A DNA stretch of 64,000 nucleotides from Psychroserpens burtonensis DSM 12212 (GTDB taxonomy: Bacteria > Bacteroidota > Bacteroidia > Flavobacteriales > Flavobacteriaceae): NCBI RefSeq assembly GCF_000425305.1, contig NZ_AUDE01000022.1, forward strand, positions 1-64,000, written 5' to 3'. Below, piece after piece: positions 37,818 to 49,361 of the stretch. Made by a program: the position numbers and the translations under genes. How positions within the stretch are numbered: position 1 is the stretch's first letter; each line of letters opens with the position of its first letter. Below the pieces are notes generated by a model. That model was not told the origin of the DNA, searched no databases, and worked only from the letters and a program-made list of their open reading frames with translations.

Positions 37818-38285
37818 TTGAACTCTTTAATAGGAACATACGAGTGTAAAGTTGATGCCAAAGGAAGGCTCATGTTGCCTGCTGCGATAAAAAAGCAGTT
37901 GCTGCCTGTATTGCAAAATGGTTTCGTACTAAAGCGCGCTGTATTTCAACCATGTTTGGAGTTGTATCCCATGACCGAATGGGAGATATTGATGCAAAAA
38001 GTGAATAAGCTTAATCGCTTCAAAAAGAAAAATAACGATTTTATTCGTCGTTTTACAGCAGGTTTGAAGCAGGTTGAGATAGATTCTGCAGGGCGATTAT
38101 TAATCCCTAAAGACCTCGTGGCTTTTTCGGGTATCACAAAAGATATTGTGGTGTCATCTGCCATCAACATTATAGAAATTTGGGATAAAGACAAATACGA
38201 AAAAGCAATTGATGATGCTACAGGTGATTTTGCTGATTTAGCTGAAGAGGTAATGGGACAAGACGATGACGATGGACTATCATAA
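37818..38285 (+). CDS. mraZ: Transcriptional regulator MraZ
   Basis: First gene of the dcw cluster. 155 residues with two SpoVT/AbrB-like halves, each containing the DxxxR motif: KVDAKGRLMLP near residue 13 and EIDSAGRLLIP near residue 89. It forms ring-shaped oligomers and represses its own operon by binding direct repeats upstream, which are visible at 37740-37764. The gene overlaps rsmH by 14 bp from the preferred rsmH start. Confidence 0.95.
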   Translation: MNSLIGTYECKVDAKGRLMLPAAIKKQLLPVLQNGFVLKRAVFQPCLELYPMTEWEILMQKVNKLNRFKKKNNDFIRRFTAGLKQVEIDSAGRLLIPKDLVAFSGITKDIVVSSAINIIEIWDKDKYEKAIDDATGDFADLAEEVMGQDDDDGLS

Positions 38286-39168
38286 CCCAGTATTACTCAA
38301 AAAAACTGTTGAAGGTTTAAATATTAAGCCTGATGGAGTCTATGTGGATGTCACCTTTGGAGGTGGTGGTCACAGTAAAGAAATATTAGAACATTTAGGT
38401 CCTGACGGGAAGCTATTTGCTTTTGATCAAGATAAAGACGCTCTTTTAAATGTAATTGATGATGATCGTTTCACATTAATTAATGAAAATTTTAGATACG
38501 TAAAACGTTTTCTTCGATTTCATGGTGCAAAACAAGTAGATGGAGTTCTAGCAGACTTTGGTGTGTCATCACATCAATTTGATGTTGCAGAACGCGGGTT
38601 CTCAACGCGCTTCGAGGCTGACTTAGATATGCGAATGAATCAAGAGGATAGTTTGTCGGCCTATAATGTGATTAATAATTACGATGAGGAGCAAATCAAG
38701 CAAGTGCTATTTCAATATGGAGAATTAAGGCAAGCTCCGGCCATGGCTAAAACAATAGTAGAATCTCGACGTGATGAAGAAATAAAAACGAGCGAGCAAC
38801 TAAAGACGGCACTTAAACAATTTCTTAATCACCAAAAAGAGAATAAAGTGTTAGCACAAATATATCAAGCGATTCGTATTGAAGTGAATCAAGAAATTGA
38901 AGCGCTAAAGGCATTTTTGAAACAAACACCAGAGATTTTAGTTAAAGGAGGACGGTTAAGTATGATTTCATACCATTCTTTAGAAGATAGACTGGTAAAG
39001 CGATTTATTAGAAATGGCTTATTTGAAGGAGAGCCTGAGCGTGATGTATTTGGGTATTTTGAAGTGCCACTTAAAAAAGTGGGAGGTTTGATTATTCCAT
39101 CGAGAGAGGAAATTAAAGAAAATAACAGAGCGAGAAGTGCAAAGCTTCGTATTGCTGAAAAACTATAG
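38272..39168 (+). CDS. rsmH: 16S rRNA m4C1402 methyltransferase
   Basis: S-adenosylmethionine-dependent enzyme methylating N4 of cytosine 1402 in 16S rRNA. I choose the ATG at 38272 (MDYHNPVLLKKTV), the form conserved in relatives; an ATG two codons upstream is possible. The SAM loop is VDVTFGGGGHSKEIL, and further blocks are DFGVSSHQFD and YHSLEDRLVKRF. 298 residues. It overlaps mraZ and is followed after 59 bp by ftsL. Confidence 0.95.
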   Translation: MDYHNPVLLKKTVEGLNIKPDGVYVDVTFGGGGHSKEILEHLGPDGKLFAFDQDKDALLNVIDDDRFTLINENFRYVKRFLRFHGAKQVDGVLADFGVSSHQFDVAERGFSTRFEADLDMRMNQEDSLSAYNVINNYDEEQIKQVLFQYGELRQAPAMAKTIVESRRDEEIKTSEQLKTALKQFLNHQKENKVLAQIYQAIRIEVNQEIEALKAFLKQTPEILVKGGRLSMISYHSLEDRLVKRFIRNGLFEGEPERDVFGYFEVPLKKVGGLIIPSREEIKENNRARSAKLRIAEKL

Positions 39169-39227
39169 TGTAATCAATAGATTAATTACGTCCCTTTTAG
39201 GGAGGATGTCTGCAGAACAGATGGGAT

Positions 39228-39545
39228 ATGAGAAAAAATATTTACAGCATATTAAGAGGTAAATTTTTAGTGAGTGACGATTCCTTTAAAAATTGGAGGA
39301 TGATTATTTTTATTTCGGTCTTAGCTATTATAATGATTGCTAGTGCTCATAGTGCAGATCAAAAGGTATATGAAATTGCAAGATTAAAAAATGAAGCAAA
39401 AGAATTAAGATCGGCATTTGTTGATGGACGTTCACAATTGATGAGACTTAAAATGGAATCATCAATTATAAAAAAAGTAGTAGAAAAAGGAATTATAATA
39501 TCAGAGATTCCGCCTCAAAAAATAAAAGTTAAAACACAGAATTGA
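39228..39545 (+). CDS. ftsL: Cell-division protein FtsL-like
   Basis: 105 residues: a short basic cytoplasmic tail, one membrane helix (about 24-42, IIFISVLAIIMIASAHSA) and a periplasmic coiled coil beginning QKVYEIARLKNEAKEL. It occupies the canonical FtsL slot between rsmH and ftsI, which is the main evidence because FtsL sequences are poorly conserved. It would join FtsQ and an FtsB-like partner to activate FtsW-FtsI. Confidence 0.88.
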   Translation: MRKNIYSILRGKFLVSDDSFKNWRMIIFISVLAIIMIASAHSADQKVYEIARLKNEAKELRSAFVDGRSQLMRLKMESSIIKKVVEKGIIISEIPPQKIKVKTQN

Positions 39546-39549
39546 TAAC

Positions 39550-41550
39550 GTGGCAACAACCGAAACTAACATATTAAACAGATTATATTTCGTGGCTGGC
39601 AGTATGTTTGTCTTCGCACTTGCTGTGGTATTTAAGTTGTGCGTAATTCAGTTTGTTCAAGGAGACGTGTATAGGGAATTGGCAGAAGAGCGCACCATTC
39701 AAAATATGGATATTCCAGCAAATAGAGGTAACGTCTATTCGGTAGATGGGAGTTTATTAGCCACCTCAATCCCTAAATATGACATTAGAATTGATGCTAT
39801 CCAGCCAAAACAAGAGCTTTTTAATACACTTGTAAAGCCTTTGGCAGATTCACTCTCAAGATATTCAGGAAAACCGTTGAGCTATCATTTAAATAAAATT
39901 AAAAAAGCGAGACTCGATAAAAACAGATACTTTCTATTAGCCCGAGATATTAGTTATTCAGATTATATTAGAATTCGCAATTTCCCAATGCTAAACCTTG
40001 GTGCTATTCGAGGTGGTCTTATCGTCACTCAAGAAGAAAAGCGCGATCATCCAATGGGTGGTATCGCAGAGCGCACTATTGGTTATGAGAAAATTGATGA
40101 AGACGGAAATGTAACCAGACCAGGAATTGACGGCTACTTCGGTAAAACATATCTACGAGGCACCAATGGTAAAAGACTTATGCAGAAAATAGGAAACCGA
40201 AAATGGAAACCTATCGTTGATTATGATCAAGTAGAACCACAAGATGGTTATGACGTGTATACGACTATAGATGTTAATATTCAAGATATCGCACATCATT
40301 CTCTTTTAGGGCAATTGGAAAAGTACGAAGCAGATCATGGTTGTGCAGTAGTCATGGATGTGAAGACAGGAGAGATTAAAGCAATCTCAAACTTGGGTAG
40401 AAACCAAAGTGGTAGCTATTATGAGCGCCTTAATTATGCTGTAGGAGAAAGTCACGAACCTGGATCTACATTTAAGGTCATGGCATTTATGGCAGCTTTA
40501 GAGGATAAAGTTATTGATACGTCTACTATTGTAGATACAAAGAATGGTAGTAAACGTTTTTATGGAAGAACGATCAGTGATTCTCGTGGTCATGGAAAAA
40601 TTTCTGCAGCAAGAGCTTTAGAGGTTTCCTCAAATATTGGTCTAGCAACTATTATTGATGACCACTATTCAAAACAACCAAAAAAGTTTGTCAATCGCCT
40701 TAAGAGTTGGAAGCTCCATAATAAGCTCGGTGTGTCTTTAATAGGTGAAGGTAAGCCAGTGATTCCAGAACCAGGAGATGCAATTTGGAGTAAAAATGCT
40801 TTGCCATCTATGGCTTATGGTTATAATTTGAGGATGACACCTTTACAAACACTTACATTTTATAATGCTATAGCAAATGATGGTGAAATGGTAAGGCCAA
40901 GATTTATTAATGCAGTTAAAGAGTTTGATAGAGAGGTAAAAAGTTTTGATAAAGAGGTTATTAATCAAAAAATATGTTCTGATAAAACACTAGGAGAAAT
41001 TAGAGAGATTTTAAAGAATGTAGTTGTTAGAGGTACAGGGCAACGTATGTATTCTGAAAACTTTTCAATGGCTGGAAAAACAGGAACAGCAAGAACAGAT
41101 TATTACGACTTTGAAGAATGGAAAAAAGACAGAAAGTATGTGTCCTCTTTTGCGGGATATTTTCCGGCAGATAATCCAAAGTACTCTTGCATAGTTGTAA
41201 TCCATAAACCAAGCACAAAAGTTGGATTCTATGGTGCAGACGTTTCTGGACCAGTATTTAAAAGAATAGCTCAAAAAATATATACCGAAACACCTTTAAT
41301 TGATGAGGTGGAGTCTTTGGAAGTTGTCGATGTAAAAATAGAAGGGCAATATGAGTCTTTTTATAAAACCTCACAACTTCATAAAACGATTATGCCAGAC
41401 GTTGTTGGTCTTCCAGCAATGGATGCTTTAGCATTATTAGAAAATATGGGGCTCAAAGTAAATATGAGAGGCACTGGGACCGTGAAGACACAATCCATTA
41501 ATAAAGGAGTTAAAGTAAAACTAAATCAAATTATTGTTTTAGGAACCTAA
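39550..41550 (+). CDS. ftsI: Penicillin-binding protein FtsI (PBP3) with a PASTA domain
   Basis: Septal peptidoglycan transpeptidase, 666 residues, with a GTG start at 39550 placed 4 bp after ftsL. One N-terminal helix (about 12-33) is followed by a dimerisation/pedestal region (about 50-215) and the transpeptidase domain. Active-site motifs are STFK (306-309), SSN (360-362) and KTG (510-512). A C-terminal PASTA domain (about 612-666, MPDVVGLPAMDALALLENMG) is present, common in Bacteroidetes but absent from E. coli FtsI. The stop overlaps the murE start (TAATG). Confidence 0.95.
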   Translation: MATTETNILNRLYFVAGSMFVFALAVVFKLCVIQFVQGDVYRELAEERTIQNMDIPANRGNVYSVDGSLLATSIPKYDIRIDAIQPKQELFNTLVKPLADSLSRYSGKPLSYHLNKIKKARLDKNRYFLLARDISYSDYIRIRNFPMLNLGAIRGGLIVTQEEKRDHPMGGIAERTIGYEKIDEDGNVTRPGIDGYFGKTYLRGTNGKRLMQKIGNRKWKPIVDYDQVEPQDGYDVYTTIDVNIQDIAHHSLLGQLEKYEADHGCAVVMDVKTGEIKAISNLGRNQSGSYYERLNYAVGESHEPGSTFKVMAFMAALEDKVIDTSTIVDTKNGSKRFYGRTISDSRGHGKISAARALEVSSNIGLATIIDDHYSKQPKKFVNRLKSWKLHNKLGVSLIGEGKPVIPEPGDAIWSKNALPSMAYGYNLRMTPLQTLTFYNAIANDGEMVRPRFINAVKEFDREVKSFDKEVINQKICSDKTLGEIREILKNVVVRGTGQRMYSENFSMAGKTGTARTDYYDFEEWKKDRKYVSSFAGYFPADNPKYSCIVVIHKPSTKVGFYGADVSGPVFKRIAQKIYTETPLIDEVESLEVVDVKIEGQYESFYKTSQLHKTIMPDVVGLPAMDALALLENMGLKVNMRGTGTVKTQSINKGVKVKLNQIIVLGT

Positions 41551-43013
41551 TGACACAATTAAAAGACATATTATACAAGGTTACCATAAATACAGTCGTA
41601 GGAAGTACGAGTATAGCTGTTAATAGTTTGCATTTTGATTCGCGTCAAGTTTCAAAAGGCGATATTTTTATTGCTATCAAAGGAACCCATGTTGATGGTC
41701 ATCAATTTATAGATGCGGTAATTGAGCACGGTGCTATTGCGATTGTTTGTGAGACACTTCCAGATAATTTAATACAGGGAGTCACCTATATAGGGGTAGA
41801 AAACACCCATGAAGCTCTAGCTTTTATGGCGTCTAATATCTTCGGAAATCCTTCGGAAAATTTGCGACTAGTTGGAGTTACTGGAACAAATGGAAAAACA
41901 ACTATTGCTACCCTTTTATATCAATTATTCAAAAAGGCAGGCTATAAGGTTGGTTTATTGTCTACGGTGAAAATTATGGTTGATAATACCGAATACAAAG
42001 CCACTCATACTACTCCAGATTCTTTGACAATAAATAGGTATCTAAAATTGATGAATGATGCCGGTGTTGAGTTTTGCTTTATGGAAGTGAGTTCTCATGG
42101 CATTCATCAAAAACGTACTGCAGGTTTATATTTTGAAGGTGGGATTTTTACGAACCTATCACATGATCACTTAGACTATCACAACACGTTTGCAGAGTAT
42201 AGAGACGTTAAGAAATCATTTTTTGACAATCTTTCTAAAAGCGCATTTGCTTTAGTAAATGTGGATGATAAAAATGGATTGGTAATGCTTCAAAACTCAA
42301 AAGCAAAAACATACACCTATGCGTTAAAAACGTATGCAGATTATAAAGCACAGGTTTTAGAAAATCAGTTTAGTGGCTTATTACTAAAACTTAATGACAG
42401 TGAATTATGGACAAGATTAATCGGTGATTTTAATGCTTACAACATTAGTGCTATTTATGGTACAGCAGAATTACTAGGTCTTGAGAAAGATGAGATTTTA
42501 AGGTTGATTAGCGAATTAGAAAGTGTAAGCGGTCGCTTTGAATATCTCATTTCCGAAGAAAAAATCACTGCCATTGTTGATTATGCGCACACACCAGATG
42601 CTCTAAAAAATGTATTAGAAACCATAAATAATATTCGTACAAAGAATGAGCAGCTTATTACAGTTGTTGGTTGTGGAGGAGATCGAGATACATCAAAACG
42701 TCCAAAAATGGGACATATCGCTTCTGCACTAAGTACTAAGGTGATTTTTACGAGTGATAATCCTAGAAGTGAAGTGCCAGAAACTATTATTGAGGATATT
42801 GAAAAAGGAGTAGAACCTCAAAATTTTAAAAAAACAATGTCTATTGTGGATAGAAAGCAAGCGATAAAAACAGCTTGTCAATTAGCAAACCCTTATGACA
42901 TCATTTTAATTGCAGGAAAAGGGCATGAGACCTATCAAGAAATAAAAGGAGAGCGTTTTGATTTTGATGACTTTAAAACGGTAAAAGAATTTTTAAAACA
43001 ATTACAGAAATAA
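41550..43013 (+). CDS. murE: UDP-MurNAc-tripeptide ligase, meso-diaminopimelate type
   Basis: Adds the third residue to the peptidoglycan stem peptide. ATP loop TGTNGKTT at residues 111-118. The amino-acid-selecting motif DNPR (403-406) is the form that recognises meso-diaminopimelate, not lysine, so the wall should be of the Dap type. 487 residues. The start overlaps the ftsI stop by one base. murF is not in the cluster. Confidence 0.96.
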   Translation: MTQLKDILYKVTINTVVGSTSIAVNSLHFDSRQVSKGDIFIAIKGTHVDGHQFIDAVIEHGAIAIVCETLPDNLIQGVTYIGVENTHEALAFMASNIFGNPSENLRLVGVTGTNGKTTIATLLYQLFKKAGYKVGLLSTVKIMVDNTEYKATHTTPDSLTINRYLKLMNDAGVEFCFMEVSSHGIHQKRTAGLYFEGGIFTNLSHDHLDYHNTFAEYRDVKKSFFDNLSKSAFALVNVDDKNGLVMLQNSKAKTYTYALKTYADYKAQVLENQFSGLLLKLNDSELWTRLIGDFNAYNISAIYGTAELLGLEKDEILRLISELESVSGRFEYLISEEKITAIVDYAHTPDALKNVLETINNIRTKNEQLITVVGCGGDRDTSKRPKMGHIASALSTKVIFTSDNPRSEVPETIIEDIEKGVEPQNFKKTMSIVDRKQAIKTACQLANPYDIILIAGKGHETYQEIKGERFDFDDFKTVKEFLKQLQK

Positions 43014-43020
43014 GAAGCCA

Positions 43021-44262
43021 ATGTTATACTACTTATTCGATTATTTAGAACAACAGTTTCAGTTTCCTGGAGCATCTCTTTTTGGTTTTTTAACTTTTAG
43101 AGCTGCTATTGCTATTATTTTATCCTTATTAATTTCTACGATTTTTGGGAAGCGTATTATTGGCTTTCTTCAAAAGCAACAAGTTGGAGAAACCATTCGG
43201 GATCTCGGACTTGAAGGCCAAGTTGAAAAAGCTGGAACACCTACAATGGGTGGAATCATCATCATTTTAGCAACTTTAATTCCGGTATTATTATTAGCGA
43301 AACTTGAAAATATTTATATCATCCTTCTAATTGTAACAACAATTTGGATGGGTACAATTGGATTTATTGATGATTATATCAAAAAATTCAAGAACAATAA
43401 AGAAGGATTAAAAGGACGTTTCAAGGTTCTAGGTCAAGTAGGTTTGGGGATTATTGTCGGTGCTACAATGTACTTTCATGAGGATGTCACTGTGAAAGAA
43501 AAACTACCTCAAGAACAGCAAAATGCGCTGTTGGCTGAGAACCCAAATATATCACCTTCAAAGTTATTTGAAGAAGAAGCTAAATCAACAAAGACAACGA
43601 TTCCGTTTTTAAAAGGGAATGAGTTTGACTATGCAGATTTAATTACTTGGATGAGTCCAGGTTTATCAAAATATGCTTGGATCATTTTTATTCTAGCGTC
43701 CATATTTATTATTACGGCGGTTTCAAATGGTGCTAATCTCACTGATGGAATAGATGGGTTGGCAGCTGGGACTTCTGCCATTATTGTGTTCACTTTAGGG
43801 ATTTTTGCTTGGGTTTCTGGTAACATCATTTTCTCTGATTACTTGGATATTATGTACATACCTAGAGTTGAAGAAATCACTATTTATATTGCTGCTTTCG
43901 TAGGAGCTTTGATTGGATTTTTGTGGTATAATGCTTATCCAGCTCAAGTTTTTATGGGAGATACAGGAAGTTTAACTATCGGAGGAATCATAGCGGTTAT
44001 CGCTATTGCAGTTCGAAAAGAATGGCTTATTCCAGTACTGTGTGGCATATTTTTAGCTGAAAACTTATCCGTAGTGATGCAGGTGAGTTATTTCAAATAC
44101 ACAAGAAAAAAACATGGAGAAGGGAAACGCATTTTTAAAATGTCGCCTTTACACCATCATTATCAAAAGTCGGGATATCACGAAAGTAAAATAGTTACTC
44201 GATTTTGGATTGTTGGAATCTTACTAGCCATTATATCAATTGTGACATTGAAAATTAGATAG
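43021..44262 (+). CDS. mraY: Phospho-MurNAc-pentapeptide transferase
   Basis: Integral membrane enzyme making lipid I on undecaprenyl phosphate. About ten helices over 413 residues. Conserved blocks: [21 protein letters not shown] with the catalytic aspartates, [14 protein letters not shown], and [11 protein letters not shown] in the last cytoplasmic loop. It has a longer loop with EEAKSTKTT near residues 165-200 than the E. coli protein of 360 residues, a common Bacteroidetes trait. It sits 7 bp after murE and ends directly before murD. Confidence 0.96.
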   Translation: MLYYLFDYLEQQFQFPGASLFGFLTFRAAIAIILSLLISTIFGKRIIGFLQKQQVGETIRDLGLEGQVEKAGTPTMGGIIIILATLIPVLLLAKLENIYIILLIVTTIWMGTIGFIDDYIKKFKNNKEGLKGRFKVLGQVGLGIIVGATMYFHEDVTVKEKLPQEQQNALLAENPNISPSKLFEEEAKSTKTTIPFLKGNEFDYADLITWMSPGLSKYAWIIFILASIFIITAVSNGANLTDGIDGLAAGTSAIIVFTLGIFAWVSGNIIFSDYLDIMYIPRVEEITIYIAAFVGALIGFLWYNAYPAQVFMGDTGSLTIGGIIAVIAIAVRKEWLIPVLCGIFLAENLSVVMQVSYFKYTRKKHGEGKRIFKMSPLHHHYQKSGYHESKIVTRFWIVGILLAIISIVTLKIR

Positions 44263-45594
44263 ATGAAACGTTTGGTAGTTCTAGGAGGAGGAGAAAGTGG
44301 AGTCGGAACTGCACTTTTAGGGAAAGCAAAAGGATGCGATGTTTTTGTTTCAGATAAGGGAATTATAAAAGACAAGTACAAACAAGTTCTTATACATAAT
44401 GAGATTGAATTTGAGGATGGAGTGCATTCTGAAGACCGTATTCTAAATGCAGATATTGTCATGAAAAGCCCAGGCATTCCCAATCAAGTTGATTTAATTC
44501 AACGGCTTATAAAAAAAGGAGTACCTGTGGTATCTGAAATTGAATTTGCAGCAAAATTCACTAATGCAACCCTTGTGGGAATCACAGGAAGTAATGGTAA
44601 AACAACAACTGCAACGCTAACTCATCACTTATTAAAACAAGAGTTGAATGTTGGATTAGCAGGAAATATTGGAGATAGTTTTGCTAAGCAAATTTTAGAA
44701 CATGATTACAAAAACTATGTTTTAGAGATTAGTAGTTTTCAATTGGATGATATTATTGACTTTAAACCACATATAGCGGTTTTAACGAATATCACACCAG
44801 ACCATTTAGATAGATATGAATATCAGTTTGAGAAATATATCGCCTCAAAATTTAGGATTGTAGAAAATCAAACAAAGGAGGATTACTTCATTTATGATGG
44901 TGATGATGAGGTCATTTTAGATTGGTTAGAAAAGCATCCTGTTCAAGCAATATTATTACCATTTTCATTGACAAAGACTTTTGGAAATGGCGCGTATTTA
45001 GATAACGAGAATATAAAAATAACAATAGATAACAACCAGATAATTATGCCAACAAAAAATTTAGCATTAGAAGGTAAACACAATATTAAAAATGCAATGG
45101 CTGCGTCAACAGTAGCACATTTATTAAAAATTAGAAAGCAAACCATACGTGAGAGTTTAGAAAACTTTCAAGGTGTTGAGCACCGTTTGGAAAATGTACT
45201 TAAAATTAATAAAGTACAGTATATCAATGACTCAAAAGCGACTAATGTTAACGCTACGTATTTTGCATTAGAGACAATGGATGCTCCTACGGTTTGGATT
45301 GTTGGAGGTGTTGATAAGGGCAATAATTACCAAGAGCTGTTTCAGTTTGTAAATGAAAAAGTTAAGGCGATTATTTGTTTAGGTACAGATAATAAAAAAT
45401 TGATGGATAATTTTGGTGGTATGGTCGATATCATTATTGAAACCGAGTTTATGAGTGAAGCCGTTAAAATAGCTTATAAAGTGGCTGAAGCGGGAGATAG
45501 TGTATTGTTATCGCCGGCATGTGCTAGTTTTGATTTATTCGAAAACTATGAAGATAGAGGTCGTCAATTTAAAGATGCTGTTAGGAATTTATAA
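44263..45594 (+). CDS. murD: UDP-MurNAc-alanine:D-glutamate ligase
   Basis: Adds D-glutamate to UDP-MurNAc-L-Ala. N-terminal Rossmann region VVLGGGESGVGTA, ATP loop GSNGKTTT at 109-116, then HRLENV with the Mur-ligase HR motif and NDSKATN in the central part. 443 residues, normal. The ATG follows the mraY stop codon with no gap. It is followed by a 126 bp gap containing a palindromic repeat before ftsW. Confidence 0.96.
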   Translation: MKRLVVLGGGESGVGTALLGKAKGCDVFVSDKGIIKDKYKQVLIHNEIEFEDGVHSEDRILNADIVMKSPGIPNQVDLIQRLIKKGVPVVSEIEFAAKFTNATLVGITGSNGKTTTATLTHHLLKQELNVGLAGNIGDSFAKQILEHDYKNYVLEISSFQLDDIIDFKPHIAVLTNITPDHLDRYEYQFEKYIASKFRIVENQTKEDYFIYDGDDEVILDWLEKHPVQAILLPFSLTKTFGNGAYLDNENIKITIDNNQIIMPTKNLALEGKHNIKNAMAASTVAHLLKIRKQTIRESLENFQGVEHRLENVLKINKVQYINDSKATNVNATYFALETMDAPTVWIVGGVDKGNNYQELFQFVNEKVKAIICLGTDNKKLMDNFGGMVDIIIETEFMSEAVKIAYKVAEAGDSVLLSPACASFDLFENYEDRGRQFKDAVRNL

Positions 45595-45611
45595 AATGTC
45601 ATTGAGAACGA

Positions 45612-45631
45612 GTTCCGATAACTATCGGAAC
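45612..45631. repeat. Palindrome in the murD-ftsW gap
   Basis: GTTCCGATA / TATCGGAAC with a two-base centre. The CCGATA/TATCGG arms match the palindrome at 1412-1427. It is embedded in TCATTGAGAACGAG and GAGATCCTTCGCTTC-like sequence that resembles dispersed flavobacterial repeats. It interrupts an otherwise tightly packed operon. Confidence 0.55.
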
Positions 45632-45720
45632 AACGGAAGACTCTAATTGAATTTTAAAAATATGAGATCCTTCGCTTCTCTATAAATAATAGAATAACGA
45701 TTAAAACCAAGTGTGAAAAC

Positions 45721-46914
45721 GTGCAAACACTATTCAATAACATAAAAGGAGATCGATTAATTTGGGCAATTGCTGCCTTGTTGGCGATTTTCTCATTCCT
45801 TCCTGTGTACAGTGCTGCCAGTAATTTGGCTTATGTTGGAGGTGTTGGGAGTACTTTTAGTTTTTTTGTAAAGCACTTAATGCATCTGGTGTTAGGGTTT
45901 GCGATTATATATGGCGTACATAAAATTCCATATCGATATTTTAGAGGGTTGTCAATGGTGATGATTCCAATAGTTATTGTCTTATTAGTTGTCACGATGC
46001 TTCAAGGAACCACAATTGATGGTGCAAATGCGAGTCGTTGGATTCAAATTCCGTTTGTTGGGATGTCGTTTCAAACATCCACGTTGGCAGCCGTTGTTTT
46101 GATGGTTTATGTAGCGCGATATTTATCAAAAATACAAGATAAGAAAGTCACGTTTGTTGAGACATTATTGCCATTATGGGCTCCTGTGTTTTTTGTGTTA
46201 ATCTTAATTTTACCAGCTAATTTTTCTACGACAGCCATTGTGTTTTTTATGGTCATGATGTTGACCTTTATAGGTGGTTATCCTATTAAATATCTAGCTA
46301 TTATTGTGGGTATTGGAATCTTGGCACTAGCTTTATTTATTCTTATAGCAAAGGCATTTCCAGATGCGATGGATAACCGTGTAGATACATGGACTAGTAG
46401 AATTGAAAATTTCGTAAATGGAGAAGATACCGAAGCAGACTATCAAATTGAAAACGCTAAAATAGCTATTGCTTCGGGAGAAATAACAGGCAAAGGACCA
46501 GGGAAAAGCACACAAAAAAATATATTACCACAATCATCATCAGATTTTATTTTTGCAATTATTATTGAAGAGTATGGTCTAATTGGAGGCTTGTTCTTGT
46601 TACTATTATATTCTTGGTTGTTATTTAGGATTGTGATTGTATCACAAAAAGCAGATACTGTTTTTGGGAAATTATTAGTGTTAGGTGTTGGTTTACCTAT
46701 TATATTTCAAGCTTTAATAAATATGGCAGTTGCTGTGGAGTTGTTCCCTGTTACTGGTCAAACGTTACCACTTATAAGTAGCGGAGGAACATCTATTTGG
46801 ATGACTTGTTTGGCTATTGGAATCATCTTAAGTGTGAGTGCAAAACGAGAGCAAATAAAAGGTCAAGAAATTAACGAGGATAATCCGTTAGAAATTTTAA
46901 GTGAAACTATCTAA
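45721..46914 (+). CDS. ftsW: Septal peptidoglycan glycosyltransferase FtsW (SEDS family)
   Basis: 397 residues, start at a GTG (45721). About ten membrane helices, with the SEDS blocks [32 protein letters not shown] in the large periplasmic loop and [12 protein letters not shown] near the end. It polymerises lipid II into septal glycan together with FtsI. The stop overlaps the murG start by one base (TAATG). It is preceded by a repeat-containing gap. Confidence 0.94.
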   Translation: MQTLFNNIKGDRLIWAIAALLAIFSFLPVYSAASNLAYVGGVGSTFSFFVKHLMHLVLGFAIIYGVHKIPYRYFRGLSMVMIPIVIVLLVVTMLQGTTIDGANASRWIQIPFVGMSFQTSTLAAVVLMVYVARYLSKIQDKKVTFVETLLPLWAPVFFVLILILPANFSTTAIVFFMVMMLTFIGGYPIKYLAIIVGIGILALALFILIAKAFPDAMDNRVDTWTSRIENFVNGEDTEADYQIENAKIAIASGEITGKGPGKSTQKNILPQSSSDFIFAIIIEEYGLIGGLFLLLLYSWLLFRIVIVSQKADTVFGKLLVLGVGLPIIFQALINMAVAVELFPVTGQTLPLISSGGTSIWMTCLAIGIILSVSAKREQIKGQEINEDNPLEILSETI

Positions 46915-48008
46915 TGAGTAACTATAAAATCATATTATCAGGAGGAGGAACAGGAGGACATATTTATCCTGCGATTGCTATTGCAGACGAATTGAAATCG
47001 CGCTTTCCCGATGCGGAATTTTTATTTGTTGGTGCTTCAGATCGAATGGAAATGGAAAAAGTGCCTCAAGCAGGTTATGAAATTGAGGGCCTTTGGATTT
47101 CGGGAATTCAACGAAAGCTAACGTTGAGAAACTTAGCGTTTCCGTTTAAGTTGATGTCAAGTTTACTTAAATCCCGTAAAATTCTTAATACGTTTCAGCC
47201 AGATGTGGTTATTGGAACTGGTGGCTTTGCGAGCGGTCCATTATTGAAATCTGCGATATCGAAAGGAATTCCTAGTTTAATTCAAGAGCAAAATTCTTAT
47301 CCAGGAATCACAAATAAGTTGTTATCTAGTCAAGTGGATAAAATTTGTGTTGCTTATGAAGGTTTAGAGGCTTTTTTTCCAAAGGAAAAAATCATTTTAA
47401 CGGGTAATCCAATTCGTAAAGATTTATTAGATATGGCCCATAAACATATTGAAGGTAAGGATGCGTTTACCTTAATTCATAGTAAGCATACGCTTCTAGT
47501 TTTAGGCGGAAGTTTAGGAGCTAGACGTGTGAATCAATTGATAGAAGAAAAACTAGAGTATTTTGAGTCGCAAAATATACAAGTGATTTGGCAATGTGGA
47601 AAGCTTTATTATCAACAATATAAGCAGTACAATGCGCTAGAAAACATACAAGTTCACGCTTTTTTAAATAACATGGATATGGCTTATGCAGCAGCAGATA
47701 TTATTATATCGAGAGCTGGAGCGAGTTCGGTTTCAGAACTATGTGTGGTTGGAAAGCCGGTGGTGTTTATTCCGTCACCAAATGTGGCAGAAGATCATCA
47801 AACTAAGAATGCGAGAGCTATTTCAGATAAAAATGCAGCTATTTTAATTAAAGAAAGTGAATTAGATGTCCAATTTGAAGTTGAGTTTGATGCGTTGATG
47901 TCTTCTTTAGAAAAAAGAGTGGAATTGAGTAAAAATATAAAACAATTAGCATTAGTAAATGCAACAAAAGACATCGCAGACCAAGTTGAAAAATTATTAA
48001 AGCAATAA
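46914..48008 (+). CDS. murG: UDP-GlcNAc:lipid I N-acetylglucosaminyltransferase
   Basis: Converts lipid I to lipid II on the inner face of the membrane. GT-B fold with [16 protein letters not shown] at the N-terminus, [12 protein letters not shown] and [11 protein letters not shown], and the donor-binding [17 protein letters not shown] segment. 364 residues. It overlaps ftsW by one base and abuts murC directly. Confidence 0.96.
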   Translation: MSNYKIILSGGGTGGHIYPAIAIADELKSRFPDAEFLFVGASDRMEMEKVPQAGYEIEGLWISGIQRKLTLRNLAFPFKLMSSLLKSRKILNTFQPDVVIGTGGFASGPLLKSAISKGIPSLIQEQNSYPGITNKLLSSQVDKICVAYEGLEAFFPKEKIILTGNPIRKDLLDMAHKHIEGKDAFTLIHSKHTLLVLGGSLGARRVNQLIEEKLEYFESQNIQVIWQCGKLYYQQYKQYNALENIQVHAFLNNMDMAYAAADIIISRAGASSVSELCVVGKPVVFIPSPNVAEDHQTKNARAISDKNAAILIKESELDVQFEVEFDALMSSLEKRVELSKNIKQLALVNATKDIADQVEKLLKQ

Positions 48009-49361
48009 ATGAATTTAGAGGAAGCAAATAGCATTTATTTTATAGGTATAGGAGGTATCGGTATGTCTGCCTTAGCTCGCTATTTCGTCGCTAAAGGATT
48101 AACTGTGGGAGGTTATGATAAAACCAAAACTGAAATTACAGATGCCTTAGAAGATTTAGGTGTTTGTATTCATTTTGAAGATGATATTAAAGAGATTGAC
48201 GCTAGGTTTTTAGACATAAAAACGACGCAAGTTATTTATACGCCTGCAATACCGAAATCACATAGTGAACTACATTACTTTAATTCTAATGGTTTTCATG
48301 TGATGAAGCGTTCTCAGGTATTAGGAGAAATTACAAGACAAACGTTTTGTATGGCGGTTGCTGGTACCCACGGAAAAACAACAACAACAAGTATTTTGGG
48401 CCATTTATTAAATGAATGTAATGTTGAGGTTACTGCCTTTTTAGGCGGGATTAGTGAGAATTATAACTCTAATTTAATCCTCAACGGAACAGATGTTACC
48501 GTTGTGGAAGCTGATGAGTTTGATCGGTCCTTCTTAACCTTGTCCCCAGATTTTGCTTGTATTACGTCTATGGATGCAGATCATTTAGATATTTATGGAG
48601 ATGCTTCGGAGCTAGCAAAATCTTTTGAAGATTTTTCAAAAAAAATAAAACCAAACGGAAAACTGTTCGTCAAAAACGGATTGCCAATCACAGGCATTAC
48701 TTATGGGATAGAAGATGATTCAGATTATTCCGCAGAAAATATAAAAATAGTAAATGGTAGCTATGAGTTTGATGTGAAAACGCCAAATGTGCTACTAGAA
48801 AATTTCAAATTTAACCTACCTGGTAGACATAATCTGTCTAATGCATTAATAGCCTTGGCGATGTCTGTAGAATATGGCCTCCCTCAGCCTCAGCTCGCCA
48901 AAGCTTTAGCATCTTATAAAGGTGTGAAACGCAGATTTACGTACCAGATTAAAACAGATCAGTTAGTTTATATTGATGATTATGCACATCATCCAGAAGA
49001 AATTAATGCGGTACATCAAGCTGTAAGAGAAATGTATCCAGATAAAAAAGTGTTAGCTGTTTTTCAGCCACATTTATTTAGTAGAACAAAGGATTTTATA
49101 GATGATTTTGCTAAAAGTTTATCGAATTTTGATGAAGTACTACTCTTGGATATTTATCCAGCGAGAGAATTGCCAATTGAAGGTGTGACATCTCAGTGGT
49201 TATTAGAAAAAATTGAAAATAAAAACAAAAAATTAGTTCAAAAAACAGAATTAGTTAGCACTATAAAAAATAGCGATGCTACGGTAATTTTGACTATTGG
49301 AGCAGGCGATATTGGTGAAGAAGTTAAGCATATTAAAAAAGCATTGAGTTATGCGAGTTAA
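48009..49361 (+). CDS. murC: UDP-MurNAc:L-alanine ligase
   Basis: Adds the first amino acid to UDP-MurNAc. Nucleotide loop FIGIGGIGMSALA, ATP loop GTHGKTTT at 119-126, and DDYAHHPEEI in the C-terminal part. 450 residues. It abuts murG and overlaps ftsQ by 11 bp. No ddl gene follows, unlike the E. coli cluster. Confidence 0.96.
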   Translation: MNLEEANSIYFIGIGGIGMSALARYFVAKGLTVGGYDKTKTEITDALEDLGVCIHFEDDIKEIDARFLDIKTTQVIYTPAIPKSHSELHYFNSNGFHVMKRSQVLGEITRQTFCMAVAGTHGKTTTTSILGHLLNECNVEVTAFLGGISENYNSNLILNGTDVTVVEADEFDRSFLTLSPDFACITSMDADHLDIYGDASELAKSFEDFSKKIKPNGKLFVKNGLPITGITYGIEDDSDYSAENIKIVNGSYEFDVKTPNVLLENFKFNLPGRHNLSNALIALAMSVEYGLPQPQLAKALASYKGVKRRFTYQIKTDQLVYIDDYAHHPEEINAVHQAVREMYPDKKVLAVFQPHLFSRTKDFIDDFAKSLSNFDEVLLLDIYPARELPIEGVTSQWLLEKIENKNKKLVQKTELVSTIKNSDATVILTIGAGDIGEEVKHIKKALSYAS